From positions 62,001 through 126,000 of the forward strand of contig NZ_RRAZ01000010.1 of the NCBI RefSeq assembly GCF_003863335.1: a stretch of 64,000 nucleotides of DNA, written 5' to 3'. Of the stretch, positions 18,334-27,252 are shown one piece after another (position 1 is the first letter of the stretch; the number at the start of each line of letters is the position of its first letter). The position numbers and the translations under genes were made by a program. The notes under the pieces were generated by a model. That model saw nothing but the letters and a program-made list of their open reading frames with translations, searched no databases and was not told the DNA's origin. The stretch comes from Falsigemmobacter faecalis (GTDB taxonomy: Bacteria > Pseudomonadota > Alphaproteobacteria > Rhodobacterales > Rhodobacteraceae).

Positions 18334-19809
18334 TCAGAAGGCCAGCGTGGCCGCCACCGCTTTTTGCCAGCGGGCATAGCGCGCCGCGCGGATGGCCGGG
18401 TCCATCTGCGGCTCAAAGCGCCGCCCGGCCTGCCAGCTGCGGGCAAACTCCTGCGGGCCAGGTGCCAGATCCGAGGCCCAGGCCGCAAGCCAGGCCACCC
18501 CGCGGGCGGTGGCCTCGGTCACTTCGGCGCGGTCCACCGGCGCGCCCAGAATATCCGCAATAAACTGCACCACCGCATCCGAGGTGGCCATTCCGCCATC
18601 CACCCTGAGCACCATATCCGCGCCGCCCGGCCAGTCGGCCTGCATCGCACCAATAAGATCGCGGGTCTGATAGCCCGCCGATTGCAGCACCGCCCGGGCT
18701 ATCTCAGCGCGGCCACTGCGCGCGCTTAGCCCCAGCAGCGCGCCGCGACTGTCGGGCGACCACCAGGGCGCGCCAAGCCCCGAAAAGGCCGGAACCAGCA
18801 AAGTGCCATCTGCGGGATCGGCCAGCGCGGCCAGCGCCTCCAGCTCTTCGGGGCGGGCGATCAGCCCGGGGCCGTCGCGCAGCCATTGCACCGCCGCACC
18901 CGCGACGAAAATCGCGCCCTCCAGCGCATAGCTGACCTCTCCCCGCAGGCGCGCGGCCACGGTGGTCAGCAGCCGGTGGCGCGACTGCACGGCCTGAGCC
19001 CCGGTATTGAGCAGTACAAAGCAGCCGGTGCCATAGGTCGATTTGATCTGCCCCGGCGCAAAGCAGCCCTGCCCCATGGCGGCGGCCTGCTGATCGCCCG
19101 CCACGCCCCGGATCGGCAGCGCCTGCCCAAGGGCCGCCACATCGGTCACGCCAAAATCACCCGCGCTGTCGCGCACCTCCGGAAGCAGCGCCATGGGGAT
19201 CCGCCAGAGCGCGCAAAGCGCCTCATCCCAGCGCTGCGTGTGAATGTTGAAAAGCCCGGTGCGCGCGGCATTGGTGGCATCGGTCACATGCAGCCGCCCG
19301 GCCGTCAGATGCCGGATCAGCCAGCTGTCGACGGTGCCAAAGCACAGCTCTCCGGCCTCGGCGCGGGCGCGGGCTCCGGGGAGGTGATCCAGAAGCCAGG
19401 AGAGTTTGCCGGCGGAAAAATAGGGATCGGCCAGCAGCCCGCTGCGCGCGCGGATCAGATCCTCGTGACCGGCCGCGCGCAGGGCCTCACAGGCGGCGGC
19501 GGTGCGGCGGTCCTGCCAGACGATGGCCGGGTGCAGCGCCTCTCCGCTGGCGCGGTCCCACAGGATCGTGGTCTCGCGCTGGTTCGTCAGCCCGATCGCC
19601 GCCACTGAGCCTTTGGGCACCCGGGCCAGCACCTCGCGCGCGCAGGAGAGAATGCCGTCGAGCAGCTCCCGCGGGTTATGCTCGACCTCACCGGGGCGGG
19701 GGTAGCTTTGGGTGACCGGGCGGGCGGCGATCTGCAGCGGACGCAGCTCCGCATCAAAGAGAATCGCGCGGGACGAACTGGTCCCCTGATCCAGGGCAAG
19801 AATGGTCAT
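18334..19809 (-). CDS. glpK: Glycerol kinase
   Basis: 491 aa. A FGGY-family kinase that phosphorylates glycerol to sn-glycerol 3-phosphate. The N-terminus MTILALDQGTSSSRAILFD, GLTNQRETTILWDRASG, IVWQDRRTAA, STYGTGCFVLLNTG and the FGGY signature MVLRVDGGMATSD all match GlpK. The ATG at 19809 with an upstream GGGAGAG site was chosen; an earlier frame adds 19 unconserved residues. No glpD or glpF lies beside it. Confidence 0.93.
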   Translation of the reverse strand: MTILALDQGTSSSRAILFDAELRPLQIAARPVTQSYPRPGEVEHNPRELLDGILSCAREVLARVPKGSVAAIGLTNQRETTILWDRASGEALHPAIVWQDRRTAAACEALRAAGHEDLIRARSGLLADPYFSAGKLSWLLDHLPGARARAEAGELCFGTVDSWLIRHLTAGRLHVTDATNAARTGLFNIHTQRWDEALCALWRIPMALLPEVRDSAGDFGVTDVAALGQALPIRGVAGDQQAAAMGQGCFAPGQIKSTYGTGCFVLLNTGAQAVQSRHRLLTTVAARLRGEVSYALEGAIFVAGAAVQWLRDGPGLIARPEELEALAALADPADGTLLVPAFSGLGAPWWSPDSRGALLGLSARSGRAEIARAVLQSAGYQTRDLIGAMQADWPGGADMVLRVDGGMATSDAVVQFIADILGAPVDRAEVTEATARGVAWLAAWASDLAPGPQEFARSWQAGRRFEPQMDPAIRAARYARWQKAVAATLAF

Positions 19810-19888
19810 GGCGGCACTCTCCCTCTCAATCCCTGGCAGGATGTCGCTCAAAACGCCGCTCTGCAAGCCTGGCGGGGGTGGAATCTAT

Positions 19889-19935
19889 ATCCGACTAAAA
19901 CAATACGGCTTGCCTCCGAAGCCTTTTTGTCGGAT
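19889..19935 (+). promoter_or_regulatory. Nested hairpin leader upstream of hemP
   Basis: Outer arms ATCCGAC (19889-19895) and GTCGGAT (19929-19935) enclose an inner hairpin GGCTT-loop-AAGCC (19907-19923) followed by TTTTT. The inner part looks like a small intrinsic terminator 40 bp before hemP. CCGACTAAAACAATACGG at its start also resembles an iron-responsive box of Rhodobacterales, not verified. Confidence 0.45.
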
Positions 19936-19968
19936 TTAAGGGGCATCCTGAACCTCTGGGACGCCGCA

Positions 19969-20166
19969 ATGTGCAGCCACCTGAACGGACCCCTGCAAGA
20001 CCCCTCTGAGACCCCTGCCAGCGCAGCGGGCGCTCTGCCATCCGGGGTGCCGCTGCATGAGGCCCTGGCGCTGACGAAGGGCGGCGGGCTGGCGGGAATT
20101 GAGCTGAACGGACAGGTCTATGCCCTGCGGATCACCCGCCAGGGCCGGCTGCTCCTGACTAAATAA
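19969..20166 (+). CDS. hemP: Hemin uptake protein HemP
   Basis: 65 aa. The C-terminal two thirds (LALTKGGGLAGIELNGQVYALRITRQGRLLLTK) is the conserved HemP domain, ending in the family's RQGKLLLTK-type tail. HemP proteins are small, linked to haem and iron uptake, and often iron-regulated; the mechanism is unclear. It is the first gene of hemP-bfd, with only 11 bp to bfd. The ATG at 19969 gives a typical length; no strong ribosome site precedes it. Confidence 0.85.
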   Translation: MCSHLNGPLQDPSETPASAAGALPSGVPLHEALALTKGGGLAGIELNGQVYALRITRQGRLLLTK

Positions 20167-20177
20167 TCGGACCTGAG

Positions 20178-20435
20178 ATGATCGTCTGTCACTGCCTGTC
20201 AATTTCGGACCATGAGATCCGCGCCGCCGTTAAATGGATGCGGGCGGCGGACCCCGATACGATCATCACCCCCGGCAAGATCTATCACGCGCTTGGCAAA
20301 CGGGCCGATTGCGGCGGCTGTATGCCGCTTTTTCTGTCGACCATGCGCGGCTGCGAAGAGTTCGGCGTGCAAAACGCCGACAGCCGCCCGCCGGTCCTGC
20401 GCAGCCCGATCCGTGCAAAACGCGTCGCAGGCTGA
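20178..20435 (+). CDS. bfd: Bacterioferritin-associated ferredoxin
   Basis: 85 aa with a BFD-like 2Fe-2S domain: cysteines in MIVCHCLSISD (CxC) and in KRADCGGCMPLF (CxxC). Bfd delivers electrons to bacterioferritin to release stored iron. It lies 11 bp after hemP and 227 bp before bfr, and the latter gap carries an Irr-type operator, so iron control of the cluster is likely. Confidence 0.9.
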   Translation: MIVCHCLSISDHEIRAAVKWMRAADPDTIITPGKIYHALGKRADCGGCMPLFLSTMRGCEEFGVQNADSRPPVLRSPIRAKRVAG

Positions 20436-20547
20436 GATTTTCTGAAACACTTCCGCCTTTTGTGCGTTCTCCTGCCACAGGCGGCTGAGCAGTGCTGCCC
20501 CGCTGACGGAAGGTCGGTGGCTGAGCGGCAGAGTGTCAGTCTCAAGA

Positions 20548-20564
20548 CTTAGAATTGTTCTAAG
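20548..20564. promoter_or_regulatory. Irr box (iron control element) upstream of bfr
   Basis: CTTAGAATTGTTCTAAG is a perfect 7-bp-arm palindrome matching the alphaproteobacterial Irr/ICE consensus TTTAGAA-N3-TTCTAAA except at the outermost pair. It ends 98 bp before the bfr start codon. Irr acts on this kind of site when iron is low; repression of iron storage would fit. Confidence 0.85.
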
Positions 20565-20662
20565 ATTCTGCTGCAGCCCCGTAGACAAACCGGGAGAGGC
20601 GGGATTACGCTTGAGCGGCACAGCGCAACGGCCTGTGGCAGGTCCAGCAAAAGGAGCGCGCC

Positions 20663-21148
20663 ATGAAAGGCGACATTAAGGTTATTGAATATCTGAACGC
20701 CGCGCTGCGGTCGGAACTGACGGCGGTCAGCCAGTACTGGCTGCATTACCGCCTGCAGGAAGACTGGGGCTATGGCCGCCTTGCCGACAAAAGCCGCGAA
20801 GAATCAATCGAAGAGATGCGCCACGCCGACCGCCTGATCGCGCGGATCATCTTCCTTGAGGGCCATCCGAACCTGCAAAAGCTCGATTCGCTGCGCATCG
20901 GTCAGACCCTGCGCGAAACGCTGGAGGCCGATCTGGCGGGCGAGCATGACGCCCGCACCCTCTATATCGAAGCCCGGCGGTATTGTGACGAGGCGGGCGA
21001 TTACGTCAGCCGCCAGCTTTTCGATTCGCTGATCGCCGATGAGGAAGGCCATATCGACTTCCTGGAAACCCAGCTCGGCCTCTTTGATAAGCTTGGCGAA
21101 GAGCGTTACGGCCTGCTGAACGCCAAACCCGCCAATGAGGCGGAATAA
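20663..21148 (+). CDS. bfr: Bacterioferritin
   Basis: 161 aa, normal for the haem-containing 24-mer iron store. [29 protein letters not shown] carries the first ferroxidase glutamate, [20 protein letters not shown] holds the E..H pair and the haem-ligand methionine, and [16 protein letters not shown] the second E..H pair. AAAGGAG stands before the ATG. Preceded by an Irr box and followed by a strong terminator. Confidence 0.96.
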   Translation: MKGDIKVIEYLNAALRSELTAVSQYWLHYRLQEDWGYGRLADKSREESIEEMRHADRLIARIIFLEGHPNLQKLDSLRIGQTLRETLEADLAGEHDARTLYIEARRYCDEAGDYVSRQLFDSLIADEEGHIDFLETQLGLFDKLGEERYGLLNAKPANEAE

Positions 21149-21176
21149 GCCATCAGCGCGTCAGATCACCGGATGG

Positions 21177-21200
21177 GGCCGCCTGAAGGGCGGCCTTTTT
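21177..21200 (+). terminator. Intrinsic terminator after bfr
   Basis: GGCCGCC (21177-21183) and GGCGGCC (21189-21195) with a five-base loop, then TTTTT. Confidence 0.85.
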
Positions 21201-21211
21201 CGTTGCACGGC

Positions 21212-23482
21212 TCAGGCGCGCTGCTGCAGCAGCGACCAAAGCTTCACCGGCGGGAAGGGCATATCCGCATAGCCGATCCCCTGCGAGGCCAGGGCATCGC
21301 GCACCGCATTGGCAACCGCCGCCATGGCCCCCACCGTCCCCGCCTCTCCGCAGCCCTTCATGCCAAGGCTGTTCGCGGTCGAGGGGACCGGCGCGAAATC
21401 CACCTCAATCATGGGCACATCGGCGGCGCGGGGCATGGCGTAATCCATGAAACTTCCGGTCAGCAGCTGCCCCTGATCGTCATAGACCAGCGCCTCACTC
21501 AGCACCTGGCCCAGCCCCTGCACCACGCCGCCATGAACCTGCCCCAGCACCAGCGCGGGCGCCAGCAGCGTGCCGAAATCATCAATGATATGATAGCGAT
21601 CAACGCTCGTGGCCCCGGTCTCGGGGTCAATCACCACCTCACAAAGATGCGCGCCATTGGGAAAAGAGCGCGCAGGCAGCGTCGCCTCAGCCCGGTGCGA
21701 GGTCAGATCTTCGCGCCCCTGGTCCTGCGCCAGCGCCGCCGCCTCCTGCAGGGTGAAGCTGCGGTTCTGCCCCGGCAGGCTGAAACGCCCCTCCGCAAAC
21801 TCCGGCACCGCGCCAAACTCCGGCGTCAGGAACGCCGCAAAGGCCGCCGTCATCTGCGCAATATTGGCGCGGGTCGCATGGGTCTGCACCGTGACCGAGC
21901 GCGACCCGCCCGTGCCGCCGCCCACGGCGATCAGATCACTGTCGCCCTGAATAACGGTGATGTCCTCCGCCGGAATGCCGGTTTCACGGGCGAGAAATTC
22001 GGCAAAAACCGTCTCATGGCCCTGGCCGTTGGACTGGGTTCCGACCCGCAGCGTGACCTTGCCGCCCGGCAGAAACGCAATCTGCGAGGCCTCTGAGGGC
22101 GCGCCCATGATGGCCTCAATATAGCTCGCCACGCCCATACCGCGCAAAAGGCCACGCCCGGCTTCTGTGCGGCGGCGGTCTTCAAAGCCTGCGGTATCGG
22201 CCGACAGTTCCAGCCTGGTCAGGGCCGCGTGGAAATCGCCGACGTCATAAAGCTCTCCCATCGGGGTTTTATGGGGGAAATGGCGGATGAAATTGCGCCG
22301 CCGCAGATCAAAGCGGCAGATATCCAGCGCGCGCGCGGCGTGATCCATCAGCGTTTCCAGCACATAGATCGCCTCCGGACGGCCCGCGCCGCGATAGGCA
22401 TCGGTCTGGCAGGTGTTGGAATAGATCCCCTCCACCGTCAGAAGCGCCGCCGGAATATCGTAAACCCCGGTCAGCACCCGGGCGAACATCTCAGACTGCA
22501 CGCCCTGGCCAAACTGCGAATTATAAGCCCCAAGCGCTGAGAGATTATGAACGCGGTAGGCCAGGATCCGATGATCCGCGTCAAAGGCAAGCTCCGCCTG
22601 CGAGATCAGATCCCGCCCCGCATTGTCGCTGAGCATCGCCTCAGAGCGGTCGGACATCCAGAAGACCGGCGCGCCCAGCGCGCGGGCGGCGGCGGCGATG
22701 ACGATATATTCGGGGTAGTTCATCGCCTTCATGCCAAAGCCACCGCCGACATCGGGGTTGGTGACGCGTATCGCCTCAGGGGGCAGGTTCAGCTGGGTGG
22801 CCAGCTGCGCCTTCTGGCCCCAGACGCCCTGGCCGTTCACGCAAAGATGCAGCCGCGTGCCGTCCCATTCGGCAAAAGCGCCGCGCGGCTCCATGCTGGC
22901 CGCCGCAACGCGGTGATCGGCGATCTGCAGCGAGACGGTGCGGGCGGCGCGCGCAAAGGCCGCCTCCACCGCAGGGGCATCGCCCAGGGCAAAGCGATAA
23001 CCAATGTTGTCCGGCGCCTCGGGATGCAGCGCAGGTCCGCCCGGCGCGAGGTCGGTTTTCACCGGCAGATCGTCGAGATCCGCGAGGATCGCCTCAACCC
23101 CGTCGCGGGCAGCAGCGGGGGTTGCGGCCACCACGCAGGCGATCAGCTCCCCCGCAAAGCGAACAATGTCGCGGGCAAGGACCGGGCGCTCCGGCCCTGC
23201 CCCGGGCGATCCATCCGGGCCGTTGACCCGGTAGCCGCGCATCGCCGGGTTCACGCCCGCGGCCTCCAGATCCGGCAGCGCCCAGACGAGCCGGACCCCC
23301 GGCACCGCCCGCGCCGCGGTCAGATCCAGTCCGGTGATCCGGGCATGGGCCTGGGGCGCGCGCAGAAAGGCTGCGAAAAGCGCGCCCGCGGGCACCAGAT
23401 CGGCCACATAGCGCCCCTCGCCTTTCAAAAAGCGAAGGTCTTCCCGCCGACCGCCCTGCGCCAGACCGAATGTATCCTGCAT
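21212..23482 (-). CDS. Xanthine dehydrogenase-family molybdopterin-binding subunit (CoxL-like)
   Basis: The 756-aa protein is the large molybdenum subunit of the xanthine oxidase/CO dehydrogenase family. RREDLRFLKGEGRYVADL is the usual start, NPDVGGGFGMKAMNYPE and AYRGAGRPEAIYVLE are cofactor motifs, and MKGCGEAGTVGAM includes the catalytic glutamate. AYRGAGRPE replaces the AYxCSFR loop of form I CO dehydrogenase, so CO is not the substrate; an aldehyde or N-heterocycle hydroxylase is likely. The FAD (CoxM) and 2Fe-2S (CoxS) subunits are not adjacent. The ATG at 23482 has GAGGGGG before it. Confidence 0.87.
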   Translation of the reverse strand: MQDTFGLAQGGRREDLRFLKGEGRYVADLVPAGALFAAFLRAPQAHARITGLDLTAARAVPGVRLVWALPDLEAAGVNPAMRGYRVNGPDGSPGAGPERPVLARDIVRFAGELIACVVAATPAAARDGVEAILADLDDLPVKTDLAPGGPALHPEAPDNIGYRFALGDAPAVEAAFARAARTVSLQIADHRVAAASMEPRGAFAEWDGTRLHLCVNGQGVWGQKAQLATQLNLPPEAIRVTNPDVGGGFGMKAMNYPEYIVIAAAARALGAPVFWMSDRSEAMLSDNAGRDLISQAELAFDADHRILAYRVHNLSALGAYNSQFGQGVQSEMFARVLTGVYDIPAALLTVEGIYSNTCQTDAYRGAGRPEAIYVLETLMDHAARALDICRFDLRRRNFIRHFPHKTPMGELYDVGDFHAALTRLELSADTAGFEDRRRTEAGRGLLRGMGVASYIEAIMGAPSEASQIAFLPGGKVTLRVGTQSNGQGHETVFAEFLARETGIPAEDITVIQGDSDLIAVGGGTGGSRSVTVQTHATRANIAQMTAAFAAFLTPEFGAVPEFAEGRFSLPGQNRSFTLQEAAALAQDQGREDLTSHRAEATLPARSFPNGAHLCEVVIDPETGATSVDRYHIIDDFGTLLAPALVLGQVHGGVVQGLGQVLSEALVYDDQGQLLTGSFMDYAMPRAADVPMIEVDFAPVPSTANSLGMKGCGEAGTVGAMAAVANAVRDALASQGIGYADMPFPPVKLWSLLQQRA

Positions 23483-23691
23483 GTCCCGCCCCCTCATATT
23501 CCCCGCGAGGGTAAGAGAGCCCCGCCACTGCGGCAAGCACAGCCTGCGCCGGATGGCCTTGCCTTCGGTCTGAGAGGCCGCATCAGCAGATTTCGGCTGG
23601 AAAGCGGGGATGAAGGGCCTCGCCTCAGGACATTCAGCAGGGCCAGGGGTTCAGACAGCCCGCCCCCTTCGGACAGCAGGGGCCGCCGCGC

Positions 23692-24210
23692 TTATTGCAC
23701 GAGGCGCAGGCCCGGGTGGCTGGCGTGATAAACCGAGCCGCCGCGCGGGGCAGGCAGCAAACGCGAGAGGCGAAGTGCTGCGGTGATCAGCGCGGGATCA
23801 ATGCGCCCGTGGCCCAGGCCTGCCAGTTCCTCCCGCGCCAGCGGGGTCAGATCCTGACGCAGGGCGCGCAGCAGCCGTAAAAGCGCGGCCTCATCATCAC
23901 TTAGCCGCAGGCGGGCGTGCAGATCGAGGGGGTCATGCACCGCAAACGCCCCCTCACGCAGCGCCAGAAGCGCCTGCACCAGATCCGCCGCCGCCCCGGC
24001 AATCTCAAGACCCCTGAGATCGCCCCAGCGCTCCGTCGCGATGGTGAAGGCATGGGTCCAGGCCTCACTCCGGGGCCTTTGATTGGCGATGGTGAAATGA
24101 CGCACCACGGACAGCACCCCCCGCTCGGTCTGATCGCAGCCCAATCCGGTGACGGTCTGCAGCGCCCGGGTGGCAGAAATGTCAGCAGTGACAGGGCGAA
24201 GCGCGGTCAT
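23692..24210 (-). CDS. Conserved-looking protein of unknown function
   Basis: 172 aa from the ATG at 24210, which has GGAGAGGA before it; further upstream the frame is poor. Not recognised. The protein is soluble and mostly helical by composition, with Leu/Ala/Arg-rich C-terminal helices (AALLRLLRALRQDLTPLAREEL) and an N-terminal part containing LGCDQTERGVLSVVRHFTIANQ and WTHAFTIATERWG. It has no cysteine motif, membrane segment or HTH that I can identify. It is followed by the molybdopterin-subunit gene 210 bp downstream on the same strand. Confidence 0.55.
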   Translation of the reverse strand: MTALRPVTADISATRALQTVTGLGCDQTERGVLSVVRHFTIANQRPRSEAWTHAFTIATERWGDLRGLEIAGAAADLVQALLALREGAFAVHDPLDLHARLRLSDDEAALLRLLRALRQDLTPLAREELAGLGHGRIDPALITAALRLSRLLPAPRGGSVYHASHPGLRLVQ

Positions 24211-24304
24211 AGCGGGGTCCTCTCCGTAAAATTCCCCAATATCCTGGTATTTTACTAAGGAATACGCAAGCCGAAACCGCCCCGCCTCGCTCAGTCGTGA
24301 CATG

Positions 24305-24335
24305 AAAAAGCCCGGGGCCAGCGGCCCCGGGCTTT
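24305..24335 (-). terminator. Terminator after the TerC-family gene
   Basis: AAAGCCCGGGGCC (24307-24319) and GGCCCCGGGCTTT (24323-24335) form a perfect 13-bp stem with a three-base loop; the run of A at the left gives a T tail on the minus strand. Confidence 0.9.
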
Positions 24336-24357
24336 CCACGCTCCTGCATGACGCGGA

Positions 24358-25917
24358 TCAATACTCCGGCGCGGCCTCCCGGCGGACGCGCACTTTATCG
24401 ATGGCGCGGCCTTCCATGGCGATCACCTCAAACTCCAGCGGCCCGGCCTTCACCCGATCACCCGGCACCGGCAGACGGCCCAGCTGCCACAGCACATAGC
24501 CCGCCAGCGTCGAATACCGCTCGGCATCATCGGCCAGATCGGCCTCCAGCAGCCGCGAGGCATGGCGGATGTCGATCCAGCCGTCGACCAGCCAGGAGCC
24601 GTCTTCGGCCTGCTCGGCGGTCAGCGGCGCCTCATCTTCGTCGGGGAAATCCCCGGCGATGGCCTCCAGCACATCCGTGGGGGTCGCAATCCCCTCAAAC
24701 GAGCCGAATTCATCGACGATCACCGCCAGCTGAACAGGGGATTTGCGCAGATGCTCCATCAGGCGCAGCACATCGACGCTTTCATGCACCACCAGCGGCT
24801 GGCGAACCGAACGCTCCACATTGATCGTGCCCTCGGTCAGCAGATCGCGCATCAGATCACGGGCCAGCGCCACGCCGACAAAGTCATCCAGCGAGCCGCG
24901 CGCCACGATGAACCGCGAATGCGACTGGCTGAGGATCTGAGAGCGGATCTCATCCTGGCTCTGGTTCAGATCGATCCAGTCCACCTCTGCGCGGGGCGTC
25001 ATGATCGAGGTGGCGCGGCGCTCGGCCAGACCCAGCACGCCCTCAATCATTTCCTTTTCTTCCTGCGCGAAAAGTTCCTGCTGCGCCGCCTGGTCAGCGA
25101 TGGCATCACCCGAGCCCAGATCCACATCCGAGCGTTTCCCCCCCAGCAGACGCAGCACCGCCGAGGCCGTGCGGTCGCGCAGATCCCCCGAAGTGATATA
25201 CCGCTCGCGGTTCTTGCGGCCGATCTGGTTCAGCGCCTCAATACCCACCGAGAAGCCAATGGCAGCATAGAGATAGCCCTTGGGCAAATGATAGCCAAAG
25301 CCTTCGACGATGAGGGTGAACCCGATCATCATCAGGAAGCCCAGACAGAGGATCACCACGGTCGGATGCTTCAGCACGAAGGCCATCAGCGACTTCGCCA
25401 TAAAGAGCATCACGCCCATGGCAAGGATCACGGCGATATACATGATCGACAGATGCTGGACCATGCCAACGGCCGTGATCACGCTGTCGAGCGAGAAGAC
25501 CGCATCCAGCACGACGATCTGCAGGATGACCTGCCAGAAGGCCACCTGAACAACGCCGGTTTCTTTCTTTTCAGCATGCCCCTCAAGCCGCTCATGCAGC
25601 TCCATGGTGCCTTTGAACAGCAGAAAGACACCGCCGAAGATCAAAATCAGATCCCGGCCGGAGAAGCCATGACCGAGGACCGTAAAGAGCGTCGTCTGAA
25701 GCGTGATGATCCAGGCGATGGAGGCCAGCAGGACCAGACGCATCACCAGGGCCAGACCAAGCCCCAGCAGACGGGCTTTGTCGCGCTGATGCGGCGGCAG
25801 CTTTTCAGCCAGCACCGCGATAAAGACAATGTTGTCGATGCCCAGCACGATCTCAAGAATGATCAGCGTGGCAAGGCCCGCCCAGGCGGCCGGGTCCGAC
25901 ATCCATTCAAATAACAT
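24358..25917 (-). CDS. TerC-family membrane protein with CBS and CorC/HlyC domains
   Basis: 519 aa. Residues 1-230 are a TerC membrane domain with its two acidic metal motifs ([16 protein letters not shown] and [15 protein letters not shown]). A CBS pair follows ([18 protein letters not shown]... [25 protein letters not shown]), then a CorC_HlyC transporter-associated domain ([19 protein letters not shown]). This is the YoaE/YegH layout. Some TerC proteins export manganese or metallate proteins during secretion, so metal handling is plausible. The 270-bp region upstream contains two strong hairpins, and the next gene upstream is a CDF metal exporter. Confidence 0.88.
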   Translation of the reverse strand: MLFEWMSDPAAWAGLATLIILEIVLGIDNIVFIAVLAEKLPPHQRDKARLLGLGLALVMRLVLLASIAWIITLQTTLFTVLGHGFSGRDLILIFGGVFLLFKGTMELHERLEGHAEKKETGVVQVAFWQVILQIVVLDAVFSLDSVITAVGMVQHLSIMYIAVILAMGVMLFMAKSLMAFVLKHPTVVILCLGFLMMIGFTLIVEGFGYHLPKGYLYAAIGFSVGIEALNQIGRKNRERYITSGDLRDRTASAVLRLLGGKRSDVDLGSGDAIADQAAQQELFAQEEKEMIEGVLGLAERRATSIMTPRAEVDWIDLNQSQDEIRSQILSQSHSRFIVARGSLDDFVGVALARDLMRDLLTEGTINVERSVRQPLVVHESVDVLRLMEHLRKSPVQLAVIVDEFGSFEGIATPTDVLEAIAGDFPDEDEAPLTAEQAEDGSWLVDGWIDIRHASRLLEADLADDAERYSTLAGYVLWQLGRLPVPGDRVKAGPLEFEVIAMEGRAIDKVRVRREAAPEY

Positions 25918-25988
25918 TGAAGCTTTCTCCGAGGGAGGTGTGCAGCCTGCTGCCCGCAGAAAACGGTTCAGAGGCCAGCTTGATGCGT

Positions 25989-26056
25989 AAAGCGCAAAGT
26001 CGCGCTTTGGTTCTGCTCAGCCTGTAAACCTGACCGGCGTCCCGCAATCGGGACGC
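25989..26056 (-). promoter_or_regulatory. Structured 5' leader of the TerC-family gene
   Basis: Two perfect hairpins lie between the TerC and CDF genes: AAAGCGC/GCGCTTT (25989-25995 and 26002-26008) and GCGTCCCG/CGGGACGC (26037-26044 and 26049-26056). Neither has a T run on the minus strand, so they look like leader structure rather than terminators. TerC genes are often controlled by the yybP-ykoY manganese riboswitch, but I do not see that riboswitch's conserved core here. Confidence 0.35.
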
Positions 26057-26187
26057 GCCGCTTCGGTCCCCGTCGGGGCCTTCTGCGGCAGGGGATGACC
26101 CCGCAGGGGCGGCAACGGCCGCCGATGAGCTGTCAGAACTCTGCATCGCCTCAGTTTATGCGCTATCCCGGTCTCTGCAAAGCGGAA

Positions 26188-27252
26188 TTACGCGCTTTCC
26201 GGACCGTGTCCGCGCCGAAGTTCCCCCGCCCGGTTGACCTCGACCGTCGCGTGCTCAATCCCAAAACGCTGTGCCAGTCGGGCGCGCACCAGATCCGGCA
26301 GATCGAGGGGCTCTGCCCCGTCAGCGGCGGAGACATGGACGGTGGCCACATAGCGCTCATCCGTCAGGGTCCAGACATGGACATGACCCGCCGCCGCCAC
26401 CTGCGCAAGGCCCTCAAGATCCGCGCAGATCACCTCCGGAGCCAGCCCCGCCGGCGTGCCCTGGAGCAGCACATGCAGCGAGGCTTTCACCAGTCCCCAG
26501 GCCGAGCGCAGCACCAGCACCGCCACCAGAACCGACAGGATCGGATCAAGCGGCATCCAGCCCGTCAGCATAATCCCGACCGAGGCCCCGATCGCCCCCA
26601 CCGAGCCCAGCAGATCGCCGATCACATGCAAAAGCGCGCCCTTCAGGTTCTGATCGCTCCCCTCGCCGCGCATCAGGACGAAGGCCCCGATCAGATTGAC
26701 CAGCAGGCCGATGACCGCCACCACCAGCATCGGCCCGGCCATGACCTCAACCGGCGTGCGCAGCCGGGTCACGGCCTCCCAGGTGATCCAGGCCACCAGC
26801 AGCAGCAGCGCCGCGCCATTGGCCAGCGCCGCCAGCACCCGAACCCGGTGATAGCCATAACTCGCCGCCTCATCCGCCGCGCGCCGTGCCACGCGGTAGG
26901 CCACCAGCGCCAGAGCCAGCGCCGCCGCATCCGACAGCATATGCCCCGAATCCGCCACCAGCGCGAGCGAGCCCGACAACCAGCCCCCCACCGCCTGGAT
27001 CAGCGCATACCCCGCCGTCAGCACCAGAACGATGAAGATCCGCCGCTCATTGCCCCCGGTGACCTTCGGCGCATGGCTGTGGTCATGGCCTGCGTGATCA
27101 TGGGAGTGGGGGTTTTCGGCGGAGTGGTCATGGCGGGCGCTCTCATCGCCCGCGTGGGTGTGAAGGGCATGGTCATGTGCGGAGTGGTCATGGGGGGAGC
27201 CAGAGTGACCAACGCTGTGGCCCTGGCCCGGGGTCTCCGGGGTCTCAGGCAT
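26188..27252 (-). CDS. Cation diffusion facilitator (Zn2+-type) exporter
   Basis: 354 aa from the ATG at 27252. The first 60 residues are a cytoplasmic His/Asp-rich metal-binding stretch (HDHSAHDHALHTHAG, HSHDHAGHDHSH). Six membrane segments follow, with the metal site HxxxD in both TM2 (DSGHMLSDAAAL) and TM5 (LLHVIGDLLGSVG), the combination found in zinc-preferring members. A small cytoplasmic C-terminal domain ends the protein (HVHVWTLTDERYVATVHV). It exports metal by proton exchange. Divergent from lolA. Confidence 0.92.
   Translation of the reverse strand: MPETPETPGQGHSVGHSGSPHDHSAHDHALHTHAGDESARHDHSAENPHSHDHAGHDHSHAPKVTGGNERRIFIVLVLTAGYALIQAVGGWLSGSLALVADSGHMLSDAAALALALVAYRVARRAADEAASYGYHRVRVLAALANGAALLLLVAWITWEAVTRLRTPVEVMAGPMLVVAVIGLLVNLIGAFVLMRGEGSDQNLKGALLHVIGDLLGSVGAIGASVGIMLTGWMPLDPILSVLVAVLVLRSAWGLVKASLHVLLQGTPAGLAPEVICADLEGLAQVAAAGHVHVWTLTDERYVATVHVSAADGAEPLDLPDLVRARLAQRFGIEHATVEVNRAGELRRGHGPESA

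Noticed and set aside
18090-18488. Minus-strand frame reading through the tRNA-Trp gene
   Set aside because: The tRNA has a complete cloverleaf and encoded CCA; the frame is incidental.
25918-26187. yybP-ykoY manganese riboswitch
   Set aside because: Hairpins are present but the conserved core sequences of that riboswitch are not seen.
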